A DNA stretch of 29,672 nucleotides from an uncultured Desulfuromonadales bacterium. GTDB taxonomy: Bacteria > Desulfobacterota > Desulfuromonadia > Desulfuromonadales > Geopsychrobacteraceae. Each line of letters begins with the position of its first letter. The stretch's first letter is position 1. Location of the stretch: contig CALZHQ010000061.1 of NCBI GenBank assembly GCA_945787295.1, positions 1 to 29,672 of the forward strand, written 5' to 3'. Positions 1 to 7,985 of this stretch are shown here, piece after piece. The notes under the pieces were generated by a model. It did not search any database. It was not told where the DNA came from and saw nothing but the letters and a program-made list of their open reading frames with translations. Made by a program: the position numbers and the translations under genes.

Positions 1-1200
1 GATCGGCGCGTTGGCAACCCCGGCGAAGAATCCGGCCATGCCGACCAGCACGTAGGCGCGCGGATCCTGGGTCAAGGTTGGAAAGAGGATTTCAGACGAA
101 GCGCCGAAGGCACCACCGAGCATGGCGCCGATTACCAGGCTGGGGGCAAAGACGCCACCCGATCCGCCGGAAGAGATGGTCAGACTGGTGGCGATGATCT
201 TCGCCAGGGCGATTACCAGCATCACCCAGAGGGCCATTTTCCCGTACAGGGCCGCCTGTACCCAACCGTAGCCGGAGCCGAGCACCTGCGGGATAAACAG
301 GGCCATGATGCCGAGAGCCAAACCACCGATCGCCGGTTTCTGCCAGTCGGGCAAGGGCAGGCCGCGGAAGAAATTGCGCATGCCGTAAAAAGTTTTGACA
401 TAGACCACGCCGAGCAGCGCACAGCTGATCCCGAGGGCCAGGTAGAGGAGCAGTTCCCCCGGGTGATCGAAACGGAACAGCGGGGTGTCGAGCAACGGTT
501 CCCAGCCGGTGACGGCGCCGAACAGGGAGTAGGCGATGATCGAGGAGATGATGCAGGGGATCAGACCTTCATGCTCGAATTCCGGGTCGCGGTAGAGCAC
601 TTCAACGGCGAACAAGGCACCGCCGAGTGGTGAGCGGAAGGTGGCGCCGATCCCGCCGGCCATGCCGGCCAACAGTAGAATGCGCCGGTCCGCTGCCGAA
701 AGCCCCAGTTTGGTCGCCACAAAGGAGCCGAAACCGGCACCGATCTGGGCAATTGGGCCCTCACGGCCAGCAGAGCCGCCGGTGCCGATGGTGATAATCG
801 AGGCGACGGTTTTGACGATCGGCACCCGGCCGCGGATGATGCCGCTTTTGCGATGAAAGGCTTCCAGGGCCGCGTCGGTGCCGTGGCCTTCAGCTTCGGG
901 GGCGTATTTGAAGACCAGCCAGCCGGAGATCAGGCCGCCGAAGGCCGGAATCAGAAACAGGCACCAGCGATAGGGAGTGGAAAGATCGTCGATAAAACTG
1001 GTAAAGGAGGATTCCGGAGTCCCTTCCAGCGGCGGGTGGAAATTACCGATCTTGCCGAGCATCAGGTGCTCAACGCTGTTGGTGGCAAAATAGAAAAACA
1101 GCGCGCCACAGCCAGCGACAACCCCGACCAGCACTGCCAATATCAGCAGGCGGAAACCGGTGCGGTCGAGCACTTTCAGCAATCGGTTAATTATCGGCAT
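1..1200 (-). CDS. ClC-family chloride channel/transporter (3' end outside window)
   Basis: Voltage-gated ClC family membrane protein that moves chloride or a related anion across the inner membrane. The first 400 residues are visible, from ATG at 1200 to the window edge with no stop. An AAAGG ribosome site lies 10 nt upstream. The ion-pathway motifs are present: GREGP at residues 145-149, with the gating glutamate at 147, and a GGSGGVFAP stretch near residue 350. The first motif reads GHGTD instead of the transporter-type GSGIP, as in a branch of bacterial ClC proteins often regarded as channels. Many long hydrophobic helices are present. CBS domains, if any, lie beyond the window. It is 124 nt downstream of the GGDEF-EAL gene on the same strand, with no clear terminator between them, so cotranscription is possible. 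The family call is firm; channel versus antiporter is not decided. Confidence 0.93.
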   Translation of the reverse strand, partial: MPIINRLLKVLDRTGFRLLILAVLVGVVAGCGALFFYFATNSVEHLMLGKIGNFHPPLEGTPESSFTSFIDDLSTPYRWCLFLIPAFGGLISGWLVFKYAPEAEGHGTDAALEAFHRKSGIIRGRVPIVKTVASIITIGTGGSAGREGPIAQIGAGFGSFVATKLGLSAADRRILLLAGMAGGIGATFRSPLGGALFAVEVLYRDPEFEHEGLIPCIISSIIAYSLFGAVTGWEPLLDTPLFRFDHPGELLLYLALGISCALLGVVYVKTFYGMRNFFRGLPLPDWQKPAIGGLALGIMALFIPQVLGSGYGWVQAALYGKMALWVMLVIALAKIIATSLTISSGGSGGVFAPSLVIGAMLGGAFGASSEILFPTLTQDPRAYVLVGMAGFFAGVANAPI

Positions 1201-1324
1201 CGCCAGAGAACCTTTAAAAAAATTCAGTCAGAGTAAAACAGGCTTGATTTTTAACAGCTTTATCCGCTTCGGACAAGGAGATTGTGGCCGGAAATTGCTG
1301 TGCACAACAATTAGCCTGCAGTAC

Positions 1325-3811
1325 TCAGAGGGCGATGTTGTTAGAATCCTGAAGATCAGCGGGCTGAAGTTGGTTTTTTATTAACTTGTTGCTGATCTTG
1401 TCGACCGGTTCCGGCCGACTGAAGAGATAGCCCTGCAGAAAGTCACATTTTTCTTTTTTGAGGAACGCGAATTGGCCTTGTTCCTCGATGCCCTCGGCCA
1501 CTACTTGCAGGCCGAGAGCGTGAGCCATGGTGATCATCGCAGAGAGGATAATGCCGGTATTTTTCTGCCCTAGCCCCTGTATGAAACTGCGATCGATTTT
1601 TAAAATGTCAATCGGCAGGTTGCGCAGATAGCTGAGAGATGAATACCCGGTGCCAAAGTCATCCAGAGCTATCTTGATTTTCCGGCGACGCAGTTTCTCC
1701 AGGTTGGCAAGAATGCTGCTGTCGGCATCAATAAGCGCACTTTCGGTTAATTCCAGATGGAGAGCTGTCGGAGATACTTTGTACTTCTGGAGAGTCTGAA
1801 AAACCTGATCGGCAAAGTCGATTTTTTCAAATTCCTGACCTGAGACATTGATGGCGACCTTGATCTCTTTAAGTCCGCTTTTGCGCCATGATTTGATCTG
1901 TCGGCAGGTCTCAGTGAGAACCCAGTGGCCAATTTTATGGATCAGGCCCATGTCTTCTGCGACCGGGATGAATTTGTCCGGCGGAACAACGCCCAGCTCC
2001 TCATCGGTCCAGCGGATCAACGCTTCTAGTGAAGAGATCTGCAAATTCTTCTCATCCAGAATTGGCTGATAATGCAATTCGAAGGATTTATTTTCCACAG
2101 CCAACAGCAGCCGTTGCTCAAGGCGAATCCGGCTGTGGGCCTGTTGACTGAATTTTCGTGAATAAAATTCGTAAGCACCTTTGCCCTGTTTTTTTGCTTC
2201 ATACATCGCCAAATCGGCGTGTTTTATCAGCTCTACAGCAGTATCGCCGTCATTCGGGTAGACGGCTATGCCGATACTGACGCTGACAATATGTTCTTTG
2301 CCGTTAAGAATAATTGGTTCTTCAATCTGGGAGATAATCCGCTCAGCAATTTTGGCTGCGTCGGTTGACGAATTGATTCCTGGCAGCAGAATGCTGAATT
2401 CGTCACCACCGAGGCGTGCGAGATTTTCATTGTCTATGGGGAATGAGACGGATCTGCTGGTGATATCGCTGCCCCTTAAATTGCTTGACAAGCGGTTTGC
2501 AATATCCCTGAGGACCTGATCGCCAACCAGATGCCCCATCGTGTCATTGACTTGCTTGAATTTGATCAGGTCCAGATACAGCAACGCGAACTGGTTTTTT
2601 TCTTTCCGGGATATTCCGATTGCGCGTTTAAGGTTTCGATTGAACATAAAGCGATTAGGGAGCTGAGTCAGATTATCGCAATAGGCCATGTTGCGGATCT
2701 GGTCATTCGATTTTTTCAGCTCCAGACTCATTTTGTTGAATTCTTGACCGAGTTGGCCAAGCTCATCGTCTCTATCGATTTCTATCTGGACCAGTTCTTC
2801 TCCCTCGCCGATGCGTAATACTGCATTATGCAGCGCTTGCATTGGTTTCAGGATTTGCGAGCGCATAACAATCAGCAGCAGTGAGAGCGAACCGAGCAGC
2901 GCCAGGATCGTGACTTGAGTGACAATCTTGCCGATGGTGCGGCTGTCGTGCAGCAAGGTCTGCTCTGGGAGGAGGGCGTGGAGCCAGAGGTCCTCAGAGA
3001 GTTGGCGGTGCATGGAATAGAACGATTGCCCAGCTAGAATCAGCGGGCTCAGATCCTCGGACTGATGAATGTTGAAGTGCTCTTTCAGTTGCTGCTGGTT
3101 ATCGCCAATCCAGGCAAGAGCAGCAGGGGCCAGTAGTGGCTGCCCGGAGGAGTTGGTTAATAATAATCCGCCATTTGTTCCCAGGGCATTTTCGTTGAGC
3201 GCTTTGGCGATCGGGTTCAGGCTGGCGGTCAGACTGAAAAAACCACGCAAGGTTGGTGCTGCATTGGGATCGTCCAGGGCTTCGTTAATCAGTTCAATCC
3301 TTTTATAGACAAAGCAGGCAACTTCGCCATTGTCTGGATTGAATCCGATCCGGCTGAACATCGGCTCCTCTGTTGCGCTGATGAATTGGAAATTGATATT
3401 TTGACTTTCATCTTCGGTCAGATTGGGAATATTTTGGTTGACTGAGCGCAGATCCTCAAACCCATCCGGTAGGATGACACGGAGCTCGTAATAGTGGGGG
3501 AAGGACTTCTGGAAGCCGATAAATTCCTGTTGCAGCGGTCGATAAAGCAAATCGTAGCGGATCGATTCATCCGCAGTCAGCAGATAGTTTTTCAGCTGTT
3601 GGTTGTCTGCAAACAGGTTGGCGTTGGCCTGGGCGTTGTCGACCAGATTTCCGATCTGCCGCGAGACCTGTACTACGGTTGATTCAACGTGAGAAAAAAG
3701 CTTTATTTTGGCATTTTTCAGCAGGTTGACGTAGGAGACTGAGCCGACCACAAGCAGTGGGATTGCCACCAGTGGCAAGAGAAGTAAAGAAAGTTTCAGG
3801 CCCAGTTTCAT
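1325..3811 (-). CDS. Membrane GGDEF-EAL protein (c-di-GMP synthase/phosphodiesterase), MbaA-like partner of the adjacent polyamine-binding protein
   Basis: 828-residue inner-membrane sensor that makes and/or degrades cyclic di-GMP. Order: TM helix at about 8-28, a large periplasmic Cache-like sensor at 29-295, a second TM at about 296-316, HAMP at 317-370, GGDEF at about 373-555, EAL at about 565-815. The GGDEF motif is intact (468-472). The EAL domain keeps EAL (596-598), NVSGQEF, ELTES, DDFGTGYSSL, KIDRSFI and QGYLFSRP, so phosphodiesterase activity is expected. About 13 extra residues separate an RGSD I-site-like motif from ARLGGDEF. The ATG at 3811 is 6 nt after the stop of the PotD-like gene. 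A TTG two codons earlier is possible but directly abuts that stop. No good Shine-Dalgarno is seen, so translational coupling is likely. Adjacency to a solitary polyamine-binding protein recalls V. cholerae NspS-MbaA (inference). Confidence 0.93.
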   Translation of the reverse strand: MKLGLKLSLLLLPLVAIPLLVVGSVSYVNLLKNAKIKLFSHVESTVVQVSRQIGNLVDNAQANANLFADNQQLKNYLLTADESIRYDLLYRPLQQEFIGFQKSFPHYYELRVILPDGFEDLRSVNQNIPNLTEDESQNINFQFISATEEPMFSRIGFNPDNGEVACFVYKRIELINEALDDPNAAPTLRGFFSLTASLNPIAKALNENALGTNGGLLLTNSSGQPLLAPAALAWIGDNQQQLKEHFNIHQSEDLSPLILAGQSFYSMHRQLSEDLWLHALLPEQTLLHDSRTIGKIVTQVTILALLGSLSLLLIVMRSQILKPMQALHNAVLRIGEGEELVQIEIDRDDELGQLGQEFNKMSLELKKSNDQIRNMAYCDNLTQLPNRFMFNRNLKRAIGISRKEKNQFALLYLDLIKFKQVNDTMGHLVGDQVLRDIANRLSSNLRGSDITSRSVSFPIDNENLARLGGDEFSILLPGINSSTDAAKIAERIISQIEEPIILNGKEHIVSVSIGIAVYPNDGDTAVELIKHADLAMYEAKKQGKGAYEFYSRKFSQQAHSRIRLEQRLLLAVENKSFELHYQPILDEKNLQISSLEALIRWTDEELGVVPPDKFIPVAEDMGLIHKIGHWVLTETCRQIKSWRKSGLKEIKVAINVSGQEFEKIDFADQVFQTLQKYKVSPTALHLELTESALIDADSSILANLEKLRRRKIKIALDDFGTGYSSLSYLRNLPIDILKIDRSFIQGLGQKNTGIILSAMITMAHALGLQVVAEGIEEQGQFAFLKKEKCDFLQGYLFSRPEPVDKISNKLIKNQLQPADLQDSNNIAL

Positions 3812-3817
3812 AGGCAA

Positions 3818-4870
3818 TTAGCGCAGAACTTTAGCACCGATATTATTCCGCAGTCGCTGCGTGCGGGGTGGCAGAGGGGTATAGAACTCCGATAATTTCA
3901 GGCTCTCAGCGGCGGGATAAATGACCGGGTCGGCGAGAAACTCCTCTGGCAGGAGCGCTTCGGCTGCCTTGTTGGGGGTTGCAGAGTAAACGTACTCGGC
4001 CAGTTGCGCGGCATTTTGCGGTTCATTGATGAAATTGAGAAATCTGTAGGCCAGTTCCGGATTACGCGCTTTGGAGCTGACGGCGAAATAATCGACCCAG
4101 ATATTGCTGCCTTCTTCCGGCAGCACGTAAACCAGCTGATCATGATGCTCGCTGACCATCAGGGCGTCACCGTTATAGATCATTGCGGCAACCAGATTGC
4201 CAGTGACGATCGAGGACGTCTCATCAAGTGAAATGTAGAGGTACGATTTAACATCCGGTTTCTGTGCCAGTAACAGGTTCTCGACTTCTTTGAGCTGCTG
4301 CCGGTCCTCACTGTTGGCTGAGTAACCGAGGGCTTTGAGCCCCATGCTGACCAGCTCGCGCGAATCATCCATCATCCCGATCCGCCCCTGAAGTTCCTTG
4401 GCCGGTTGGAAAAGTTGTCGCCAACTGGTAACCGGGGTGCTGACCAGGTCGGCGCGATAGACAATGCCCAAGGTTCCCCAGAAATAGGGAACAGCATATT
4501 GGGGGGCTGTCGGAAAGGCGTTGCGCCAACGGTCAGAGAGGTGTGCAGAATTGGGGATTTTTTCGAACGGTAAAGGGGCCAGCCAGCCTTTTTTGACATA
4601 AGATCCCAGGTCGATGCCCGAGGTTAGAATCAGGTCGAAGCCGAAAGCATCACTGCTGACCAGCTGCTGGGTGCGGCTCTCATCACTGGAGTAGTAGACC
4701 ATTGAGATTTTCGCGTTATAGGTTTCTTCAAAGCGTTGCTGCAACTCCGGGTCGAAATAGTCGCCCCAGGTCAGGATGACCAATTCATCTGGCGGGCTGG
4801 CAATAGAGTGAAAGGGGCAGAGGCAGATGAGAACGAGCAAAAAGTAGGTAAAGCCAGTGACTGAACGCAT
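3818..4870 (-). CDS. Periplasmic spermidine/putrescine-binding protein (PotD/NspS-like)
   Basis: Extracellular solute-binding protein of the PotD family, 350 residues, with an N-terminal signal peptide (hydrophobic core about 8-24). Residues matching PotD polyamine contacts are visible: TWGDYF (W35, Y38), PYFWGT (129-133), the acidic DDSRE (168-172, matching PotD Asp168/Glu171) and WVD (258-260, matching Trp255/Asp257). Polyamine binding is therefore plausible. The ATG at 4870 is chosen because AAAGGG lies 6 nt upstream; the in-frame ATG at 4885 lacks a ribosome site. No potABC genes are adjacent. The next gene encodes a membrane GGDEF-EAL protein 6 nt downstream, so this is more likely a ligand-sensing subunit than a transport component (inference from the NspS-MbaA precedent). 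A transport role with distant permeases remains possible. Confidence 0.88.
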   Translation of the reverse strand: MRSVTGFTYFLLVLICLCPFHSIASPPDELVILTWGDYFDPELQQRFEETYNAKISMVYYSSDESRTQQLVSSDAFGFDLILTSGIDLGSYVKKGWLAPLPFEKIPNSAHLSDRWRNAFPTAPQYAVPYFWGTLGIVYRADLVSTPVTSWRQLFQPAKELQGRIGMMDDSRELVSMGLKALGYSANSEDRQQLKEVENLLLAQKPDVKSYLYISLDETSSIVTGNLVAAMIYNGDALMVSEHHDQLVYVLPEEGSNIWVDYFAVSSKARNPELAYRFLNFINEPQNAAQLAEYVYSATPNKAAEALLPEEFLADPVIYPAAESLKLSEFYTPLPPRTQRLRNNIGAKVLR

Positions 4871-4897
4871 AGAAATCCCTTTCATTTGAATTTATTT

Positions 4898-4926
4898 ATA
4901 TTAATGTTTGTAAACATTTATGTCAA
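4898..4926 (-). promoter_or_regulatory. Sigma-70 promoter of the PotD-like/GGDEF-EAL operon
   Basis: On the minus strand TTGACA (4921-4926) is followed after exactly 17 bp by TAATAT (4898-4903). This is a near-perfect promoter about 30 nt upstream of the chosen start codon. Confidence 0.72.
4903..4918. promoter_or_regulatory. Operator-like palindrome inside the promoter spacer
   Basis: AATGTTT and AAACATT form 7-bp inverted arms around a 2-bp centre. The site lies wholly between the -35 and -10 boxes of the polyamine-sensor operon, an ideal place for a repressor. The regulator is not known. Confidence 0.5.
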
Positions 4927-4977
4927 GCTGGGAGATTGGGGTTGTTGCCGGAAAAGAAGGACAGATTAGATTGGTTG

Positions 4978-6651
4978 TTAGCTGCTTCGTAGCCGGTTAG
5001 CTGCTGCGACCAGCTCGTATAAACGTGGCAGCGCCAGGTGCCCGGCTTTCCAGGGCAGGAGGATGTCGAGCCCTTGCTTTTCAGCTTGTGCCAGGGCTTG
5101 TCGTAGTGCCTCTACAAGCCCCTGTTGCTGATGCGGGTCTGTTTCCTGGCTGTAACGCAGCAGTCTGCCGATCGCTTCAGTCTGACCGGCATCGACCAAT
5201 TGTTCAACTTTAGACAGGTCGATCCGCCTGCGGCCGTATTCGAGCAGCCGCTGTTCGCGAACCAGGATTTTCACTTCCCGTTGTCCCCGGAGTGGCCCCG
5301 TCTGCAGGTCAACTCTGCGCGCTTGTTCCGGGCGCAGCTGCCTGATCTGAGCAGGTTTCGGGGGCGGACCAGCCAACTGCCTGGCTTTTTGAGACACGTC
5401 GCTGGCCTGATAGTTGTCGAGCATGATCACGGTGTCAGCGACGGCCAGGTAATCGCCGGATCCCCCGGTGACGATGATGGTGGAGACCCCTTCGTCTTCA
5501 TACAGTTCGCGAACCCGGTGCAGCAGGGGAGTGATCGGCTCCTGATGATCAGGAACCAGCTGTTGCATGCGGGTATCGCGGATCATGAAATTAGTTGCCG
5601 AGGTGTCTTCGTCGATCAGCAGGCAGTCACAGCCGCATTCGAGTGCCTCGATGATGTTGGTGGCCTGCGAGGTGCTGCCGCTGGCGTTGTCGGTCGAGAA
5701 GCAATCGGTCGGTCGGTTCCCCGGCAGGGTGCCGATAAAGGGGCTGATGTCGACCTGGTTGACGGCGCGGTGATCCTCGGCCCGTATTTTCACCGCAGTC
5801 GGCGTGGTGACGACCAGTTCCCGGCCATCACCGGGAATGTGGTTGTAGATGCCCCGTTCCAGGGCCTGCAACAGGGTCGATTTGCCGTGATAGCCGCCAC
5901 CGACGATCAGGGTGACGCCGGGTGGTATGGCCATGCCGCTGATGCTTCCGCCATTGGGACGATCGAAACTGCGCTGCAATGACGGGGGCGATAGAAACTG
6001 AACACCCGCCGCCAACGGCCGGTCGTCGATCCCGCTGTGGCGGGGCAACAGAGAACCGTTGGCGACAAAGGCGACTGTCGCGGCCGATGAGAGCTGGTCG
6101 CGCACTGCCTGCTGATCCTCGACCTGTTCAATATGCTGCTGCATCTGCTGTTGCGAGCGATCTGCCCACTGCAGGCCGTCCCGAACGACGTTCGGCAGCT
6201 CGCCGAAGAACATCTCCGCAGCTTCGTCGGCGAGAATTGAGCGCCCTGAGCCGGGCAGGGCGAACAGCAGGCGGGCCTCTATCTGCTTCTTCTCGACCAG
6301 GATGGCGTTACGCCGTAGGACCTGTTGAGCGCTGGTGGCGATTGAGATCTCGCCGCTTTGCCCGGTGCCGCGGCGCCCTTTGACGTGGCTCTGAATCGCC
6401 TTTGCGAATTGGCGCGCAAGAAAATCTTCCAGGGCGGTTTGCCGGATGCGGGAGGACCAGAAAGCGACCGGTATGCCATGTTGTTGCTGCTCGATCTGAA
6501 TGCTGATGCGCGAGGGTTGAGCGAATGGATCGCCTTGAACATGATCGATGTTGAGTTGGAACGGGCCGAAATCGTAGCTGCCCTGCAGTTGTTTGTAGGC
6601 CTTGTAACCGCGGCCGTCGATCTTTTGCAATAGCCGGCGCAGACGTTCCAT
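4978..6651 (-). CDS. ABC-class P-loop ATPase (COG3044/ABC_ATPase family)
   Basis: 557-residue soluble protein of the uncharacterised ABC_ATPase family. It has Walker A GGGYHGKST (251-259), a signature-like ASGSTSQATN (323-332), and Walker B followed by the family-typical CLLIDEDTSATNFMIRD (344-360). No membrane helices are seen and it is not a transporter subunit. It is preceded by an N-terminal domain of about 240 residues and followed by a C-terminal extension of about 150. The ATG at 6651 is chosen because the family N terminus (MERLRRLL) starts there; the frame stays open further upstream but only inside the preceding gene. That gene, an AbiEi-like protein, stops 2 nt before this ATG, so the two are almost certainly cotranslated. 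The biochemical function is unknown; a nucleic-acid or toxin-antitoxin related role is only suggested by the neighbour. Confidence 0.88.
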   Translation of the reverse strand: MERLRRLLQKIDGRGYKAYKQLQGSYDFGPFQLNIDHVQGDPFAQPSRISIQIEQQQHGIPVAFWSSRIRQTALEDFLARQFAKAIQSHVKGRRGTGQSGEISIATSAQQVLRRNAILVEKKQIEARLLFALPGSGRSILADEAAEMFFGELPNVVRDGLQWADRSQQQMQQHIEQVEDQQAVRDQLSSAATVAFVANGSLLPRHSGIDDRPLAAGVQFLSPPSLQRSFDRPNGGSISGMAIPPGVTLIVGGGYHGKSTLLQALERGIYNHIPGDGRELVVTTPTAVKIRAEDHRAVNQVDISPFIGTLPGNRPTDCFSTDNASGSTSQATNIIEALECGCDCLLIDEDTSATNFMIRDTRMQQLVPDHQEPITPLLHRVRELYEDEGVSTIIVTGGSGDYLAVADTVIMLDNYQASDVSQKARQLAGPPPKPAQIRQLRPEQARRVDLQTGPLRGQREVKILVREQRLLEYGRRRIDLSKVEQLVDAGQTEAIGRLLRYSQETDPHQQQGLVEALRQALAQAEKQGLDILLPWKAGHLALPRLYELVAAANRLRSS

Positions 6652-6653
6652 AT

Positions 6654-7712
6654 TTAGTGTCGATTCATCCTCGGGACCAGGTATTGATTGTAGAGCTTCT
6701 GGGCGACCTGGTCTGTGCTGCTGCCGGACAGCTCGGCAAAGGTCAGCAATGGGTCGGCCAGAGTCAGGCCGGCCGGTTGCCAGCCGGTCCAGCTGCATTG
6801 TCGGCCGAACGGCTGCAGCATCGTGATGTTGCCTGTCGGATCAGGGGTCAAGTGTAATTGTAGCATCAGTTTCAGCTGTTGCTCCGGGGTCAGGTAAAGT
6901 ACGGCGCTCTGAGGTTGAAAACCGCTGACTAAAAGGGAGGCACCCAGTTCGCCGCCGATCAGCACCTGTTCGCTGTCGGGGAGCTGTTTCAAGCGTTCTG
7001 GCAACTGGCTGATACTGTGGCCGGGAGCCAACTGGCAGCGTTGCAGGATCAGCTTCGGCCTCAGGGTTTCCAGGTAGCCGAGTTGCCAGCGTTGCAGCAG
7101 CTCTTCAATGGCATGGAGCTGCCGTTCTCCAGCTTCGACCACCAGGTTGCCCCTTTTTTCGAGCTCTCCAAACAGGCTGCCGATCGCGCCGAGAGCAATC
7201 CCGGCATCATCGGCCAACATCCGGTAGGTGGCGTTGACTGACTGGCGGTTACGCAGAAATTGGTAAGTCAGCTTGAGTCCGGCGGTGCGGAACAGCCGGT
7301 CGGCGCCTGGCGGTTTGGGGACATGTTTCTGGCCACCGATTTCGATGTAGAGCGGCAGCCGATTGAGATAAAGGTTGCCGGCGCAGTCGACATATTCGAT
7401 GCCCTGCTGCTTGAGTGAAACAGCCATCTTCGGTGAAACATAATGGCTGACCAAGAGCGGCTTGGCATCCCCTGGTGCCGATGTGGTTTTAATCTGATGG
7501 ATGACCAGATCGGCAAGGGTCGGGGTCAGTTTGGGGACCACTTTCAGGTAGTAGTAATAGTTGCCCCAGGGACCGGATAAGCGGAAGGTGCCGGCGAAAG
7601 GCCCGCCACTTTTTTGCAGCATAAACTCGATTTTACTTTGCGGAATGCCGCGGATCGCTTTCATGCTGTCGTAGATAATCTGTTCATCTTTAAGGAGTGA
7701 TTTGCGTGGCAT
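6654..7712 (-). CDS. AbiEi-like protein (type IV antitoxin-type transcriptional regulator, COG4861-like)
   Basis: 352-residue soluble protein. The central stretch with VSPKMAVSLKQQGIEYVDCAGNLYL (about residues 92-116) is typical of AbiEi-like type IV antitoxin family proteins. The following region (about 145-195) looks like a winged helix, with LKLTYQFLRN and an ALGAIGSLFGELEKRG recognition-helix-like segment. Start ATG at 7712 with GAGGGA a few nt upstream. No AbiEii nucleotidyltransferase toxin is next to it; the downstream partner is an ABC-class ATPase with only 2 nt between them. Direct and inverted TGTTCA repeats overlap its promoter, which fits autoregulation as known for AbiEi (inference). 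Family assignment is from recalled motifs, not from a search. Confidence 0.78.
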   Translation of the reverse strand: MPRKSLLKDEQIIYDSMKAIRGIPQSKIEFMLQKSGGPFAGTFRLSGPWGNYYYYLKVVPKLTPTLADLVIHQIKTTSAPGDAKPLLVSHYVSPKMAVSLKQQGIEYVDCAGNLYLNRLPLYIEIGGQKHVPKPPGADRLFRTAGLKLTYQFLRNRQSVNATYRMLADDAGIALGAIGSLFGELEKRGNLVVEAGERQLHAIEELLQRWQLGYLETLRPKLILQRCQLAPGHSISQLPERLKQLPDSEQVLIGGELGASLLVSGFQPQSAVLYLTPEQQLKLMLQLHLTPDPTGNITMLQPFGRQCSWTGWQPAGLTLADPLLTFAELSGSSTDQVAQKLYNQYLVPRMNRH

Positions 7713-7752
7713 CTTCCCTCACAATAAAAAAGTCCGTTCAGCTTATTAGTTA

Positions 7753-7787
7753 TGTTCATTATTTGTTTGTTCAGTATTGATTGAACA
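7753..7787. promoter_or_regulatory. TGTTCA repeats: likely autoregulatory operator
   Basis: A perfect inverted repeat TGTTCA-N8-TGAACA spans 7768-7787, over the -10 box and start point. A further direct TGTTCA lies at 7753-7758 and a CGTTCA at 7735-7740, inside the leader. Clustered half-sites fit repression by the encoded AbiEi-like protein (inference). Confidence 0.55.
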
Positions 7788-7808
7788 AGAGGATTCGAGT
7801 CTTGTCAA
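7780..7808 (-). promoter_or_regulatory. Promoter of the AbiEi-like/ABC-ATPase operon
   Basis: Minus strand: TTGACA (7803-7808), 17-bp spacer, TTCAAT (7780-7785). The -35 box is perfect and the -10 box matches at 4 of 6 positions. The start point would lie near 7773, leaving a leader of about 60 nt. Confidence 0.55.
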
Positions 7809-7935
7809 GCAATCTGTGTGGGCAGCAGGGCTTTTTCACTGTGTGGCGTTAATTTTTTAGGTTTGGTCAGGTTGAGGGACCAGCAGCGGTTAGGCAGGTC
7901 ACGGGTTGTGATGCTGATTGAACGGTTATCTGAAA

Positions 7936-7965
7936 AGCGCTGATCCGCGATAGCGGATCGGCGCT
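7936..7965 (-). terminator. Rho-independent terminator after the histidine kinase gene
   Basis: 13-pair stem: AGCGC plus GATCCGC pairs with GCGGATC plus GCGCT, with one T-G pair and a GATA loop. TTTT follows on the minus strand. It lies 21 nt beyond the kinase stop codon. Confidence 0.7.
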
Positions 7966-7985
7966 GACGTATTTTCGTCGTTCAG

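Noticed and set aside
5125..5982. 285-codon plus-strand open frame
   Set aside because: It lies fully antisense to the ABC-class ATPase, whose Walker motifs are intact; the composition is a shadow of that gene.
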